64,000 bases of DNA from Rhodococcus sp. SGAir0479 (GCF_005484805.1 NZ_CP039432.1:3534001-3598000); one strand, 5' to 3'; counted from the stretch's first letter, positions 53,532 to 63,263 are shown. Made by a program: numbers and translations. The notes: a model not told the origin generated them from the letters alone.

Positions 53532-53876
53532 TCAGATTCCGAAGTCGGCGATCGGGCGCACGACGATCCGTCCCCCGCCGCGTGCTCCCGGGCACCGCGC
53601 CGCCCAGTCGAGCGCGATGTCGAGATCGGGCACGTCGATCACGTAGAACCCGCCCAGTACCTCCCGGGTCTCGGCGAACGGTCCGTCGGTGGTGATCGTG
53701 CGCTCGCCGCCGGGACCCACCTGCACGCTGGTGGCGGTCACCAGGTCGGCCAGCGACTCTCCCGAGACGAAGATCCCGGCGTCCTTGACCTCCTTGTCGT
53801 AGACCATCCAGTCCTCGGGCGTGCAGTCGCTCGCGGCATCGGCGGATTCGGCGTTGATCAGCAGCAGATACTTCAT
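53532..53876 (-). CDS. DGPF-motif YCII-related protein
   Basis: A 114-residue YciI-like protein with the signature TTDGPFAETREVLGGFYVID. DGPF proteins are controlled by, and encoded beside, ECF42 sigma factors. The molecular function is unknown. Spacing of 5 bp to the sigma gene indicates one transcript. Confidence 0.9.
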   Translation of the reverse strand: MKYLLLINAESADAASDCTPEDWMVYDKEVKDAGIFVSGESLADLVTATSVQVGPGGERTITTDGPFAETREVLGGFYVIDVPDLDIALDWAARCPGARGGGRIVVRPIADFGI

Positions 53877-53973
53877 GATCGGTTCCTCCTCGAGAGGTTC
53901 TCGTTGTTCCGGTGACACCGTCACGACGAACGGGGAGGGCGCCGATGGACAGGGCCGGCGAACTTTCTCCGAG

Positions 53974-54951
53974 TCAGTCGAGACCGCGCAGGAACTCGAG
54001 CATGGCGGAGTTGACCTGCTCGGCCGCCTCCATCTGCACGAAGTGCCCGACATCCGGGATCACACAGGTGGAACGCAGGCCCGGCACCATCGCGGCCATC
54101 GTCTCGAACGGGTTCTCGCCCATCATCTCGAGCACCGGGTCCTTCGCTCCCGCGATGAACGTCGTGGGGACCGTGATCGGACGGTCGTGCAGTTCCTCGT
54201 TCTGCTCCCACACGTAGTCGTCGGCGCGGTACCAGTTGAGCCCGCCGGTGAATCCGGTGCGAGTGAACTCGTTCACGTAGTAGCGAAACTCGTCCTCACT
54301 CAGCCACGACCACGGCAATGCCGGCGGCGCGGGCAGCACGTCGAGGTAGCCGTTGCCCTCGGACGGGAAGTCCCAGCAGTCGAGGTAGCGGTTGGCGCCG
54401 CTGAGTGCGTGGAAGATCTTCGCCAGGAACTCCTCGGGATGCTCACCCAGTTCGCGGTCGGCCGGGCCGTACTCCTGGAAGTAGTGCAGGTGCACGAAAT
54501 GCTGCGACGCCAGGTACCGGAAGCCGTCGGTGGGCCGGACCTGTTGTCGCGGCATCCGGGGCACACTGAGCTGCATCAGCGCCCGCACCCGGCCCGGCGC
54601 CCAGTTCGGCAGGTCCCACACGAGTTGGGCGCCGAAGTCGTGTCCCGCGAACACTGCCTGGTCGATCCCGAGCGCATCGAGCAGGCCGACCATGTCGTCG
54701 ACGGTGTGCCGGCGGTCGTACGCGCGCGGGTCGGGCGGTACGTCGCTGCGCCCGTAGCCGCGCATGTCGGGAGCGATCACGCGGTAACCGGCGGCGGACA
54801 GCGCCGACAGCTGGTGCCGCCAGCTGTACCAGAGACCGGGGAAGCCGTGGCACAGCACGATCGGATCCCCGGTGCCCTGCTCGGCCACGTGCAGATCGAC
54901 GTCGCCGACGCTCACCGTCCGGTGCGTGAGTGTGGTTGCAGGATCGCCCAT
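53974..54951 (-). CDS. Epoxide hydrolase-like alpha/beta-hydrolase
   Basis: A 325-residue hydrolase with HGFPGLWYSWRHQ near residue 35 (oxyanion/cap start), GYGRSD, and AGHDFGAQLVWDL near residue 102, where the nucleophile is Asp as in epoxide hydrolases. The catalytic His is in DVGHFVQMEAAEQV; cap-domain Tyr residues are present (HLHYFQEYG). The epoxide or other substrate is unknown. It starts 14 bp from the lipase stop. Confidence 0.88.
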   Translation of the reverse strand: MGDPATTLTHRTVSVGDVDLHVAEQGTGDPIVLCHGFPGLWYSWRHQLSALSAAGYRVIAPDMRGYGRSDVPPDPRAYDRRHTVDDMVGLLDALGIDQAVFAGHDFGAQLVWDLPNWAPGRVRALMQLSVPRMPRQQVRPTDGFRYLASQHFVHLHYFQEYGPADRELGEHPEEFLAKIFHALSGANRYLDCWDFPSEGNGYLDVLPAPPALPWSWLSEDEFRYYVNEFTRTGFTGGLNWYRADDYVWEQNEELHDRPITVPTTFIAGAKDPVLEMMGENPFETMAAMVPGLRSTCVIPDVGHFVQMEAAEQVNSAMLEFLRGLD

Positions 54952-54965
54952 TCCGGAAGATTACG

Positions 54966-55802
54966 TCACGTCAGGCGCGGGCGGAGCCAATCCGTGAGGT
55001 CGTCGAGCACCTTCTCCTGCTCGGGCTCGTTGAACACCTCGTGGAACAGGCCGTCGTAGGTCTTCAACGTCAGGTCCTCGGACCCGGCGCGCGCCGCGAT
55101 CATGCGACTGCCGGACACGTCGGCCAGGCGGTCGTCGGTGCCGTGCAGGAGCAGTAGCGGCATGGTGAGCGACGGCAGACGCGACGGGAAGCTCTCGGCC
55201 GCGGTGATCATCCCGCGCGCGATGCCGGCCTTCACCTTGCCGTGGTGGACCAGCGGGTCGGACTCGTATGCGGCGACCACGGCGGGGTCGCGGGACACCG
55301 ACCCGGCGTCGAGGGTCTCGACCGGCACTCCGGGCGCGAACCGGCCGATGATCTTGCCGATCTCGACGACGATCCGCGGCTTGCCGGTCACGACGTCGAC
55401 CGCGGGTGCCGAGAGGATCAGCCCGGACAGTTCGTCCGGATGGTCGAGGGCGTACGACAGCGCGATCGCGCCGCCCATACTGTGCCCCAGCAGGAACCGG
55501 CGCAGACCGGGGTTCTCCGCGGCCGCGATGGCCGACAGCCGATGCAGGTCCTCGAGGAATTCCGACCAGTCGCGCAGCTCGATGCGCTTTCCCCCGGACC
55601 GGCCGTGGCCGCGATGATCGGGCGCGTACACGACGAGACCGAGCCCGACCAGCCGTTCGACGACGTGATCGTAGCGGCGCGCGTGCTCACCGAGCCCGTG
55701 CGCGAGCAGCAGGATTCCCGTCGGCGCACCGTCCGGGCGCCACACGTCGTACACGATGCGGGTGCCGTGCACCCCGGTGAATTCCGCCTCTGCATGCTGC
55801 AC
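54966..55802 (-). CDS. Monoacylglycerol lipase (Rv0183-like)
   Basis: A 278-residue serine hydrolase. AHGLGEHARRYDHV, DHRGHGRSGGKR, LGHSMGGAI (Ser nucleophile) and the Asp/His pair in LHGTDDRLADV and LFHEVFNEPE match the mycobacterial monoacylglycerol lipase Rv0183 closely, including length. The GTG start is at 55802. It is divergent from a SigG-like gene, just as Rv0183 is beside sigG (Rv0182c). Confidence 0.92.
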   Translation of the reverse strand: MQHAEAEFTGVHGTRIVYDVWRPDGAPTGILLLAHGLGEHARRYDHVVERLVGLGLVVYAPDHRGHGRSGGKRIELRDWSEFLEDLHRLSAIAAAENPGLRRFLLGHSMGGAIALSYALDHPDELSGLILSAPAVDVVTGKPRIVVEIGKIIGRFAPGVPVETLDAGSVSRDPAVVAAYESDPLVHHGKVKAGIARGMITAAESFPSRLPSLTMPLLLLHGTDDRLADVSGSRMIAARAGSEDLTLKTYDGLFHEVFNEPEQEKVLDDLTDWLRPRLT

Positions 55803-55908
55803 GTTCGTGAGTGTAGGTGGATTCCGGATACCGTGGGGGCGCTTGTCGGCAGCGCCTACCCCGCGCACACTGTTCCGCTTGTCGGTGTTGCTCGCTAGTG
55901 TTCGGAAG

Positions 55909-56898
55909 ATGACCGTAGAGCAGAGCCTCGACGACGAATTCCTCACGGCAGCAGATCCTTACCGCCGCGAACTACTCGCGCACTGCTATCGCATGACAGG
56001 CTCGATTCACGACGCCGAGGACCTGCTCCAGGACACCATGGTGCGCGCGTGGCGCGGCTACGCGAAGTTCGACGGGCGTTCCTCGGTCCGGACCTGGCTG
56101 CACCGCATCGCCACCAACACGTGCCTGACGGCACTCGAGGGCCGGGCCCGCCGCCCGCTGCCCACCGGACTGGGAGCGCCGAGCTCCGATCCGTCCGACG
56201 AGCTGATCGAGCGCCGGGAGGTGCCGTGGCTCGAGCCGATTCCCGACACCATGGTGTGGGGCGACACCGGCTGGGGCGCGGACGATCCCGCGACGGTGGT
56301 CGCCTCCCGCGAGACGGTGCGGCTGGCCTTCGTCGCAGCCCTGCAGCACCTGTCGGCCCGCCAACGTGCGGTGCTGGTGCTACGCGACGTGCTGCAGTGG
56401 AAGGCCGCCGAGGTGGCGGCGGCCCTCGACACCACCACTGCTGCCGTCAACAGCCTGCTCCAGCGCGCCCGCGCCCAGCTGGCCGCGGCAACGCCGTCAC
56501 CGGATGCCCTCGTCGAGCCCGAGTCGGACGACGCGCGTGCCCTGCTGCAGCAGTACGTCGACGGGTTCGAACGGTACGACATCGACGGGCTGGTCGAACT
56601 GTTCACGCGGGACGCGATCTGGGAGATGCCGCCGTTCGTCGGGTGGTACGTCGGCGGTGCGGACATTGCCCGGCTCGTCAAGGAGAAGTGCCCGTCCGAG
56701 GGGCCGGGAGACATGCGCCTGCTCCCGACGTCGTCCAACGGCCAGCCCGCACTGGGGTTGTACATGCGTGGACCGGACGGTGTGCACCGCCCGTTCCAGC
56801 TGCACGTCCTCGATGTCACCGCGCGCGGGGTCTCCCACGTCACCTGCTTCTTCGACACCGACCTGTTCACCAGATTCGGCCTCCCCGAGCACCTCTGA
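55909..56898 (+). CDS. sigG: SigG-like ECF sigma factor with SnoaL-type C-terminal domain
   Basis: A 329-residue sigma factor. Region 2 is ELLAHCYRMTGSIHDAEDLLQDTMVRAW and region 4 LSARQRAVLVLRDVLQWKAAEVAAALDTTTAAVNSLLQRAR (both in outline). The C-terminal part (residues 205-325) is a SnoaL/NTF2-like domain (DGFERYDIDGLVELFTRDAIWEMPP, in outline). Gene content and synteny with the lipase point to mycobacterial SigG. No adjacent anti-sigma gene is visible. Confidence 0.88.
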   Translation: MTVEQSLDDEFLTAADPYRRELLAHCYRMTGSIHDAEDLLQDTMVRAWRGYAKFDGRSSVRTWLHRIATNTCLTALEGRARRPLPTGLGAPSSDPSDELIERREVPWLEPIPDTMVWGDTGWGADDPATVVASRETVRLAFVAALQHLSARQRAVLVLRDVLQWKAAEVAAALDTTTAAVNSLLQRARAQLAAATPSPDALVEPESDDARALLQQYVDGFERYDIDGLVELFTRDAIWEMPPFVGWYVGGADIARLVKEKCPSEGPGDMRLLPTSSNGQPALGLYMRGPDGVHRPFQLHVLDVTARGVSHVTCFFDTDLFTRFGLPEHL

Positions 56899-56910
56899 CG
56901 GGACGGCCGA

Positions 56911-57321
56911 CTACTCGGCCTGCCCGGCCGCGGCCGGATCCATCCACATCACTTCCCACACGTGGTTGTCGAGGTCGCGGAAGGACCGGCCGTACATGAA
57001 CCCGTGATCCTGCGGATCCATCCACTTGGAGCCGCCGGCCGCGATGGCCGCGTCGACGAGTGAGTCGACACCCTCGCGGCTGTCCGCCGAGATGCAGGTG
57101 AGGACCTCGCGGCTGGTCGTGGTGTCGCAGACGTCGTCCTTGATGAAGTCCCGGAACCGGGCCTTCTCGAGCAGCATGATCCAGGCCGAATCGTTGATCG
57201 CCATGCAGGCGGTGTTCGCGTCGCAGAACTGCTCGTTGAACTCGAAGCCCAGACCGGCGAAGAACTCGCGGGTGGCGGCGACGTTCTCGACGGGCAGGTT
57301 CACGAAGATCAGACGGGACAT
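56911..57321 (-). CDS. VOC/glyoxalase-like protein
   Basis: A 136-residue vicinal-oxygen-chelate protein of the mycobacterial glyoxalase-like group. It has IFVNLPVENVAATREFFAGLGF at the start and FRDLDNHVWEVMWMD at the end, with conserved Glu near the C terminus. It is convergent with sigG with only 12 bp between. The substrate is unknown. Confidence 0.85.
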   Translation of the reverse strand: MSRLIFVNLPVENVAATREFFAGLGFEFNEQFCDANTACMAINDSAWIMLLEKARFRDFIKDDVCDTTTSREVLTCISADSREGVDSLVDAAIAAGGSKWMDPQDHGFMYGRSFRDLDNHVWEVMWMDPAAAGQAE

Positions 57322-57411
57322 GGGGGCTCCTGACTCGAGGTGGTGGACGGAGGTCGTGGGCGGGCGCCCGGGGGACCTCTCACCCGTACAGACCACGCCG
57401 GCGCGAAAAAC

Positions 57412-58137
57412 TCATCGCGTCTCGGCCGGCGTCCTCGGCTCCACCCGTGCCTGCCCGTCGAACAGCGCCTCCAGTGCCCGCTGCGCCACGTCCTCCGGGT
57501 CGGCCTTCGGCCCCCGGGCGAGCTCGGTGTCCTGCATGCCGGCGCGGTCGAAGAAGTTGGTGTCGGTGGCGCCGGGCATCAGCGTCGTGATCGAGACGCC
57601 GGTGCCGTCGAGTTCGGCCCGCACGGCCTCGGCGAAGGACTGCACGAACGCCTTCGATGCCGCGTAGGTCGCGAACATGGGGCCCGGTGACGTCGCCGTG
57701 GACGACGACGTGAACAGCACTCGCCCGTGCCCGCGGTCGATCATCGGGGGCAGGACGTACTTCGCGAGCCGGACCGTGGCCGTCACGTTGACTGCCAGGA
57801 CCCGGAGATCGTCCTCGATGGGCAGTCGGTCGAATCGCCCGTACGCGCCGACACCGGCGTTCAGCGCCGCCACCTCGATGGGGCGCTCGAGGGCGTCGAG
57901 CGACCGCCGGACCTCGGCCAGCCCGGCGTTGGTCGCCAGATCCGCCTCGATCGCGTGCGCCGTGATGCCCTGTGGAGCGAATTCGGTGGCGACCGGATGG
58001 ATCGCCGGGTCCTCCGCCACCAGCACGAGGTCGTACCGGCGGGCCGCGAGCCCGCGTGCCAACTGGTATCCGATCCCCGTCGATGCTCCGGTCACCAGGG
58101 CGAGCTCCCGTGACCCGTTCTTTTCGCTGTCGTTCAT
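57412..58137 (-). CDS. Short-chain dehydrogenase/reductase
   Basis: A 241-residue SDR. The cofactor motif is VTGASTGIGYQLA near residue 15; LNAGVGAYG replaces the usual NNAG; the catalytic Ser and YxxxK are in TSSSTATS and YAASKAFVQS. It starts ATG at 58137, in a divergent pair with a small gene. The substrate is unknown. Confidence 0.88.
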   Translation of the reverse strand: MNDSEKNGSRELALVTGASTGIGYQLARGLAARRYDLVLVAEDPAIHPVATEFAPQGITAHAIEADLATNAGLAEVRRSLDALERPIEVAALNAGVGAYGRFDRLPIEDDLRVLAVNVTATVRLAKYVLPPMIDRGHGRVLFTSSSTATSPGPMFATYAASKAFVQSFAEAVRAELDGTGVSITTLMPGATDTNFFDRAGMQDTELARGPKADPEDVAQRALEALFDGQARVEPRTPAETR

Positions 58138-58190
58138 GCGCCGTCTCCTTCACTCCCGCCGCCGCTCCCGGCTCCGGATTCCCCGGTCCG

Positions 58191-58214
58191 TCGACCGTGA
58201 AACCCGACGGTCGA
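58191..58214. promoter_or_regulatory. Palindrome upstream of the SDR gene
   Basis: TCGACCGT, 8-bp spacer, ACGGTCGA. It sits in the divergent region between the SDR and the small protein gene; possible operator or 5' hairpin. Confidence 0.4.
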
Positions 58215-58255
58215 TCGGGGTATGCACGCGCACCGTGTGGTGGTGTCATGGATTC

Positions 58256-58501
58256 ATGAACGAGGACAAGCGGCACTTCGTCGCCGATCGACTCGACGGA
58301 CTCATCCACACGCTCGAACTGAACGCGCCTACAACGGACGAGTCGTCACCGGTGCCCACCGCCGAGGGGTTCACCGGCTCGCTGGCCGAGGCTCAACGGC
58401 ATCGCGCCGAACTCGAGACCGCGACGCCTGCGCGCGTCGACGAGATCGCGTCGGGCTACCCCGAGATCGAGAAGGACTGGGCGGACCGGCAGTCGACCTG
58501 A
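58256..58501 (+). CDS. Small hypothetical protein (81 aa)
   Basis: An acidic, soluble protein of 81 residues, MNEDKRHFVADRLDGLIHTLELN..., rich in Asp/Glu and Ala with a disordered middle (TTDESSPVPTAEG). I do not recognise a family. It is between divergent SDR and convergent acyl-CoA synthetase genes. Translation is plausible from composition and length but not certain. Confidence 0.5.
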   Translation: MNEDKRHFVADRLDGLIHTLELNAPTTDESSPVPTAEGFTGSLAEAQRHRAELETATPARVDEIASGYPEIEKDWADRQST

Positions 58502-58514
58502 CGGTGCTCGGGCG

Positions 58515-60152
58515 TCATCGGGCGCCGGCTGCCGCGTCGGCGGCGAGGGCACGGATGTCCCCCTTGGCGATCTTGCCGCCGGACGAGCGCGGCAGTTCGT
58601 CGACGACGACGAGATGCTCGGGGTAGAGCTCCTTCGACACCCCGCGCTCGGCGAGGTGCCGGACGAGCGCGTCGAGGGTGAGGTCGCGGTCCGCGCGCAG
58701 ACTGACGACCGCGCACACGCGTTCGCCGAACACCGGGTCGGGGACGGCGACCACCGCGGCGAGGTCGACGGCCGGATGCGTCTCCACCTCCTGCTCGACC
58801 TGCGGCGCCGAGATGTTCTTGCCGCCGCGGATGATGATGTCCGACGTCCGTCCCACCGGCGTGAGGTAGCCGTCCTCGATCGTGACGAGGTCGCCCATCA
58901 GCAGCCACCCGTCCTTCGTGTACAGCTGGCCGTTCGCGGCCTCGTCGTCGTAGTAGCCGCCGCACGTCAACGGGCCCTTGCCGCCCGGCTGCCCCGGCCC
59001 ACCGCTGTCGGTCACGTCGTTGCCCGCGGCGTCGAACAGCCGTACCTGCATCTCCGGGATGAGTCGGCCGGACGTCCCGAGCCGCCGCTCGCGTGGATCG
59101 TCGACGCGCGTGACACTGAACGCGCCGCTCTCGTTCGATCCGAAGAACTGGAGAACGGACGCGCCTGTGCGCGACTCGAACTCGGCGGCCCGGTCGGCGG
59201 GGACGGCCTCGCCGCCGGTGAACATCACGCGCAGCGACGACAGGTCCGCGGCGTGGGCCAGCGGCGAGTTCAGCAGCATCCGGAACTGGGTGCTGACACA
59301 GCACAGCACCGTCACCTTCTCCCGCTCGATCATTCGGATCATCGCTCCCACGTCGAACTTCGGGAGAACGATCGTGGGGGCGCCGAGCACGGCGGGCGCG
59401 TAGTGGGACGTCCACAGCCCGAATCCGAAGGGTGCGGGCACGGCGCCGAAGAACACCTCGTCGTCCCCCAGCCCGCCCGCGTCGATCGCCAGGCGGCTGA
59501 ACGCCATCCACCGATTGTCGAACTGCGTCACGCACTTCGGGAGCCCCGTGGTGCCCGACGTCGAATTCAGCATGCACAGCTCGTTGGGGCCCAGGCTGCG
59601 GGCCGCGACGGCCGACCGGTCGGCCCGGCCGGGTTCGATCGAGACGGGCGCACGGCCGCGTACGTCGCAGATCCGCTCCACACCGGCACCGGACAGCACG
59701 ACATGGAAGTCGAGGACGACGCCCTGCTCGCGCAGGGTCGCCACCAGCGCGTCCGACGGTCGCCCGCCCGAGCCGCCGGCCGTGACGAGGGTGCGGGCAC
59801 CGGTCTTCCGGATCAGGTGCGCGAGCTCGCGGTCTCCGGCTCGCGCCCCGATACCCACCGCCACGACGCCCGCCCGCGCGGCCGCCACCAGTGCGGCATG
59901 CACGAGGAAGGTGTCGGGCAGCTGGACCGCCACGCGATCACCTGCGTCCACCCCCAGCGCCACGAGTGCCGCCGCGATGTCGTCGGCCACCGAATCGTAA
60001 GTAGCCCAATCGGTCCGACCGTCCGGAGTGACGAAGGCGTCCCGGTGCGGAGTCTGCGTCGCCCGCCGGTGGACCAGTTGGTGCAACGACTCGGTGCCCC
60101 ACCAACCGGACTCCACGTACTGCGCGGCGGTCGCGGCATCGACCACGGTCAT
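58515..60152 (-). CDS. Acyl-CoA synthetase / aryl-CoA ligase (ANL superfamily)
   Basis: A 545-residue adenylating ligase. The P-loop is NSTSGTTGLPKC near residue 195, FFGSNESG the A5 motif, DLVTIEDGYLTPVGRTSD the A7-A8 region and RSSGGKIAKGDIR the C-terminal catalytic Lys. It activates a carboxylic acid to the CoA ester; its substrate may be aromatic or medium-chain. ATG at 60152 follows GGAGGAGG. It is divergent from the GntR gene. Confidence 0.9.
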   Translation of the reverse strand: MTVVDAATAAQYVESGWWGTESLHQLVHRRATQTPHRDAFVTPDGRTDWATYDSVADDIAAALVALGVDAGDRVAVQLPDTFLVHAALVAAARAGVVAVGIGARAGDRELAHLIRKTGARTLVTAGGSGGRPSDALVATLREQGVVLDFHVVLSGAGVERICDVRGRAPVSIEPGRADRSAVAARSLGPNELCMLNSTSGTTGLPKCVTQFDNRWMAFSRLAIDAGGLGDDEVFFGAVPAPFGFGLWTSHYAPAVLGAPTIVLPKFDVGAMIRMIEREKVTVLCCVSTQFRMLLNSPLAHAADLSSLRVMFTGGEAVPADRAAEFESRTGASVLQFFGSNESGAFSVTRVDDPRERRLGTSGRLIPEMQVRLFDAAGNDVTDSGGPGQPGGKGPLTCGGYYDDEAANGQLYTKDGWLLMGDLVTIEDGYLTPVGRTSDIIIRGGKNISAPQVEQEVETHPAVDLAAVVAVPDPVFGERVCAVVSLRADRDLTLDALVRHLAERGVSKELYPEHLVVVDELPRSSGGKIAKGDIRALAADAAAGAR

Positions 60153-60215
60153 CTGTCTCCTCCTCCCGGAAGCGCGCCGACCGCCCACGGGCGTCGGCCG
60201 AGTGCCTCCCATTCC

Positions 60216-60238
60216 AACTTCGCTAAGATTCCGAACTT
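60216..60238. promoter_or_regulatory. Inverted repeat in ligase/GntR divergent region
   Basis: AACTTCG-N9-CGAACTT, 7-bp arms with one mismatch. Placed between the divergent acyl-CoA synthetase and GntR genes, it may be the GntR operator. Confidence 0.45.
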
Positions 60239-60289
60239 GACGCGGCGGACCCCGGTGGGGGCCGTCGGCGACCGGAAGGAAGTGACGCG

Positions 60290-61108
60290 GTGTCCGAGCA
60301 GGAACCGGACCGGAGGGCCCGTACGGCCGATCCGGCCAACCTCCGCTGGCGGAGGCTGGCCGAGATGGTCGCCGATCAGATCCGCGAACGCATCCTTCGA
60401 GGCGATCTCGCCGAGGGTGACCTCCTGCCGAAGGAGGCCGAACTGCGCGAGCAGTACCCGGTGAACGTGCAGTCGCTGCGCGAGGCGCTGCGCATCCTCG
60501 AGGCCGAGGGCCTGGTGCGGGTGCGCCGCGGCAACCGCGGGGGCGCCGTGGTGCACCGCCCCACGCCGGGCAACGTCGCGTACAGCTTGTCGATGGTGCT
60601 GGCGATGTCCGGTACGGACATCGACGACGTCGGCCGGGCCCTCGACGAGGTCGAGCCCATGTGCGCAGCGTTGTGCGCCGAGCGGGAGGACCGTGCCACC
60701 GAGGTGGTTCCGGTGCTGCGGGCCCTCCACGAGGAGTCGCTGTCGAAGGTCGACGATCTCGTCGCCGCCACCACGCTGTCGCGGCGCTTCCACGAGTCCG
60801 TCGTCCAACTGTGCGGCAACCGGTCCCTGATCGTGCTGGCCGGCGCCCTCGAGTCCCTGTGGTCGAGCCACGTCACCGGGTGGGCCAGCGAGCGCGCCGA
60901 TCCCGAGGCGATCCCCCCGTCCGAACGCGCCCAGGCCCTCGCCGTGCACGGCCAGATCCTGCAGTGCATCGAGGACGGGGACGCGGCCTCCGCGCGGGTG
61001 ATCGCCGCCCGGCATCTGCGCGACGTCCAGTGGTACCCGCACGATCCCGACCGGCCGCACGTGGCCCTCGATCCCGCGGTCGCCCGCGACCGGTTGTTCT
61101 TCGGCTGA
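60290..61108 (+). CDS. GntR-family (FadR-like FCD) regulator
   Basis: A 272-residue regulator. The winged helix contains LRGDLAEGDLLPKEAELREQY and VNVQSLREALRILEAEGL (residues 36-75). The FCD domain follows, with its metal-type ligands likely in the His of SRRFHESVVQLCGN and the later H of AVHGQIL. Probably controls the divergent ligase and the downstream catabolic genes in response to an acid. Confidence 0.88.
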   Translation: MSEQEPDRRARTADPANLRWRRLAEMVADQIRERILRGDLAEGDLLPKEAELREQYPVNVQSLREALRILEAEGLVRVRRGNRGGAVVHRPTPGNVAYSLSMVLAMSGTDIDDVGRALDEVEPMCAALCAEREDRATEVVPVLRALHEESLSKVDDLVAATTLSRRFHESVVQLCGNRSLIVLAGALESLWSSHVTGWASERADPEAIPPSERAQALAVHGQILQCIEDGDAASARVIAARHLRDVQWYPHDPDRPHVALDPAVARDRLFFG

Positions 61109-61137
61109 CCGACGACGCCGGCCGTCGCCGCCGGGCG

Positions 61138-62388
61138 TCAGAAGCTGTCGGGATCGTCGATCACGCTCTGCGGCACCGGATGCCGGTAGAGCCGGGACGC
61201 GTTCTCCCACGTGATCTTCCGCAGCTCGTCGGGCGCGAGGCCCTTCATGGATTCGCTCACCACCTCCATCGTGCGCGGCCAGAGGCTGTCGCTGTGCGGG
61301 TAGTCCTCCTCGAGGAGGATGTGGTCGATGCCGATCCGGTCACGCAGCACCATCGTCGAGGGATCTTCGACCGCGCAGAACCAGAAGTTGCGTTGCAGCA
61401 CGTCCGCCGGCGAGATGTCGATCCCGTCCCACGTGCCGTACATCGAGGAGTACGTCGTCATGTGATCGAGTCGATCGAGAAGAGCAGGCACCCAACCGAT
61501 TCCACCCTCGGACATCACGATCTTGATGTTCGGGAACCGGACGGGGATCTTCGAGAACAGCCAGTCGACGGTCGCGAACATCGCATAGCCGAAGAACAGC
61601 GTCCCCGCGACGTCCGGCGGCGCGTCCTCGGAGGTGCTCGGAGACGTGCTCGACGAGCCGATGTGGAGGTTGATCACCGTCTCGGTCTCCTCGCAGGCCC
61701 GCATGATCGGGTCCCAGTGACCGGAGTGCACCGACGGCAGACCCAGGGCGTGCGGGCCCTCGGAGAAGGTGACGGCCTTGAACCCCCGTTCGGCGTTGCG
61801 GTAGATCTCCTGCGCCCCGATCTCCGGGTCGAGGAAATACGGGATCTGGCACGGAATGATGCGATCCGGGTACGGGCCCGCCCATTCCTCGAGGTGCCAG
61901 TCGTTGTAGGCACGGGTGGCCGCCAGCGCCAGTTCCTGGTCCGAGGTGCTCAGTTGCAACCGTTGGCCGGCGAAGCCGGGAAGGAACGAGGGGAAGTTCA
62001 CCGACGCGTACACCCCCGAGAGGTTCATGTCGGCCACGCGGTGGTGGATGTCCCACGATCCTCGGCGCATGTCCTCGAACCGCTGGGGATCGAAACCCCA
62101 CTCGTCGACGGGCCGACCGACGACCGCATTGAAGCCGACGTTCGGGATCTCCTTGCCGTCGTACACCCAGATGTCCGCGCCGTCGCGGTGGATCACCCGC
62201 GGCGCGCGGTCGGCGAACTTCGCCGGCAGACGCCCCTCGAACGTGTCCTTGGGTTCGACGATGTGGTCGTCCACCGAGATGAACGGGAAGGGCCGGTGCG
62301 CCTTCTCCGGCTCGGGCAGGAACGTCACCTTGCCCTTGACGTTGGTGGTGAAGTCGGTGTTGTGGATCAGGTCGTCGAGACTGGCCAT
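61138..62388 (-). CDS. Amidohydrolase family 2 (ACMSD/decarboxylase-like) protein
   Basis: A 416-residue TIM-barrel metal-dependent hydrolase or decarboxylase. It begins its core with ISVDDHIVEP (an Asp-x-His-type first motif near residue 38), then SVHSGHWDPIM, VINLHIGSSS, VMSEGGIGWVPALLDRLD, and the end LEEDYPHSDSLWP with the conserved Asp. The family includes non-oxidative aryl decarboxylases and hydrolases. The next gene upstream is a class II aldolase, with which it may share a pathway. Confidence 0.87.
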   Translation of the reverse strand: MASLDDLIHNTDFTTNVKGKVTFLPEPEKAHRPFPFISVDDHIVEPKDTFEGRLPAKFADRAPRVIHRDGADIWVYDGKEIPNVGFNAVVGRPVDEWGFDPQRFEDMRRGSWDIHHRVADMNLSGVYASVNFPSFLPGFAGQRLQLSTSDQELALAATRAYNDWHLEEWAGPYPDRIIPCQIPYFLDPEIGAQEIYRNAERGFKAVTFSEGPHALGLPSVHSGHWDPIMRACEETETVINLHIGSSSTSPSTSEDAPPDVAGTLFFGYAMFATVDWLFSKIPVRFPNIKIVMSEGGIGWVPALLDRLDHMTTYSSMYGTWDGIDISPADVLQRNFWFCAVEDPSTMVLRDRIGIDHILLEEDYPHSDSLWPRTMEVVSESMKGLAPDELRKITWENASRLYRHPVPQSVIDDPDSF

Positions 62389-62468
62389 TGCGCACACTCC
62401 TCGGGTGCTCGTACACGGTGGAACCGGCTCCGCCACAAACGGACCGGCAATATCTCGTCAGTAAGGGG

Positions 62469-63263
62469 TTACTCCAGAACTTCGGGTTTCGTGCGGATCA
62501 GCTTCCGCACCGCCCCGGCCCAGTAGACGCCGGCGGCACGCTCGACGAGCGCCTTCTGCATCGCGACCCGAATACTCTTCTCGATCGGCAACGGGTCCTT
62601 GCCGAGCAGCAGGATGTCGTAGGCCAGCCGGCAGAAGCGATCGATGGACGCAGCACGATAGACGGCGAGTTCGATCGTGTCGGCGGTCGTGATGATGCCG
62701 TGGCTCGCCAGGATGACGTTGTTGCGGTCGCCGATCCTCTCGGCGAGGTCGCGGCCCAGTTCGGCATCGTCGACCTCGCCGCCGTACTCGTGCACCAGCG
62801 AGAGGTCGTCGTCGTAGAGGCTGCCGGTCTGGTGCGCGATCGACGGCAGCACGCCCACCGCCGCCAGCAACGTCACGTAGTAGGGGTGGTTGTGGATGAC
62901 CACCCGAGCGTCGGGGCGACGCCGGTGCAATTCGGTGTGGATGTGATAAGCGGGCGTGACATCCCATTTGCCCTCGATCACAACGCCGTTCGCGTCCACC
63001 CGGCACACGTCCGACGCCGAGACCTCTTCCCACCAGAGCCCCCACGGATTGATCAGCAGGCTGTCGTCGCCGCGGTCGGCCCACGTGATGTGGCCGGCCA
63101 TGTTCTCACTGAAGCCGTCGTGGGCCAGGGTGCGGAATGCACATGCCAGCTTCTGTTCGGCGGTGAGGTCCACGCCGATCGGCGGGGTGATCCTCGGCTG
63201 CCACCCGCCCGTCGGGTCCGGCTCTCGGCCTATGGATTTCGTCGACTCCTCGATTGCGGTCAC
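62469..63263 (-). CDS. Class II aldolase/adducin-family protein
   Basis: A 264-residue class II aldolase-like protein. Metal ligands appear in VVIHNHPYY and ASHGIITTA, with the first conserved region GHITWADRGDDSLLINPWG. Family members include fuculose-phosphate aldolase and phenolic-acid decarboxylase-like enzymes. GTG start at 63263; AT-rich palindromes lie 50-75 bp upstream. It is 80 bp from the amidohydrolase gene. Confidence 0.85.
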   Translation of the reverse strand: MTAIEESTKSIGREPDPTGGWQPRITPPIGVDLTAEQKLACAFRTLAHDGFSENMAGHITWADRGDDSLLINPWGLWWEEVSASDVCRVDANGVVIEGKWDVTPAYHIHTELHRRRPDARVVIHNHPYYVTLLAAVGVLPSIAHQTGSLYDDDLSLVHEYGGEVDDAELGRDLAERIGDRNNVILASHGIITTADTIELAVYRAASIDRFCRLAYDILLLGKDPLPIEKSIRVAMQKALVERAAGVYWAGAVRKLIRTKPEVLE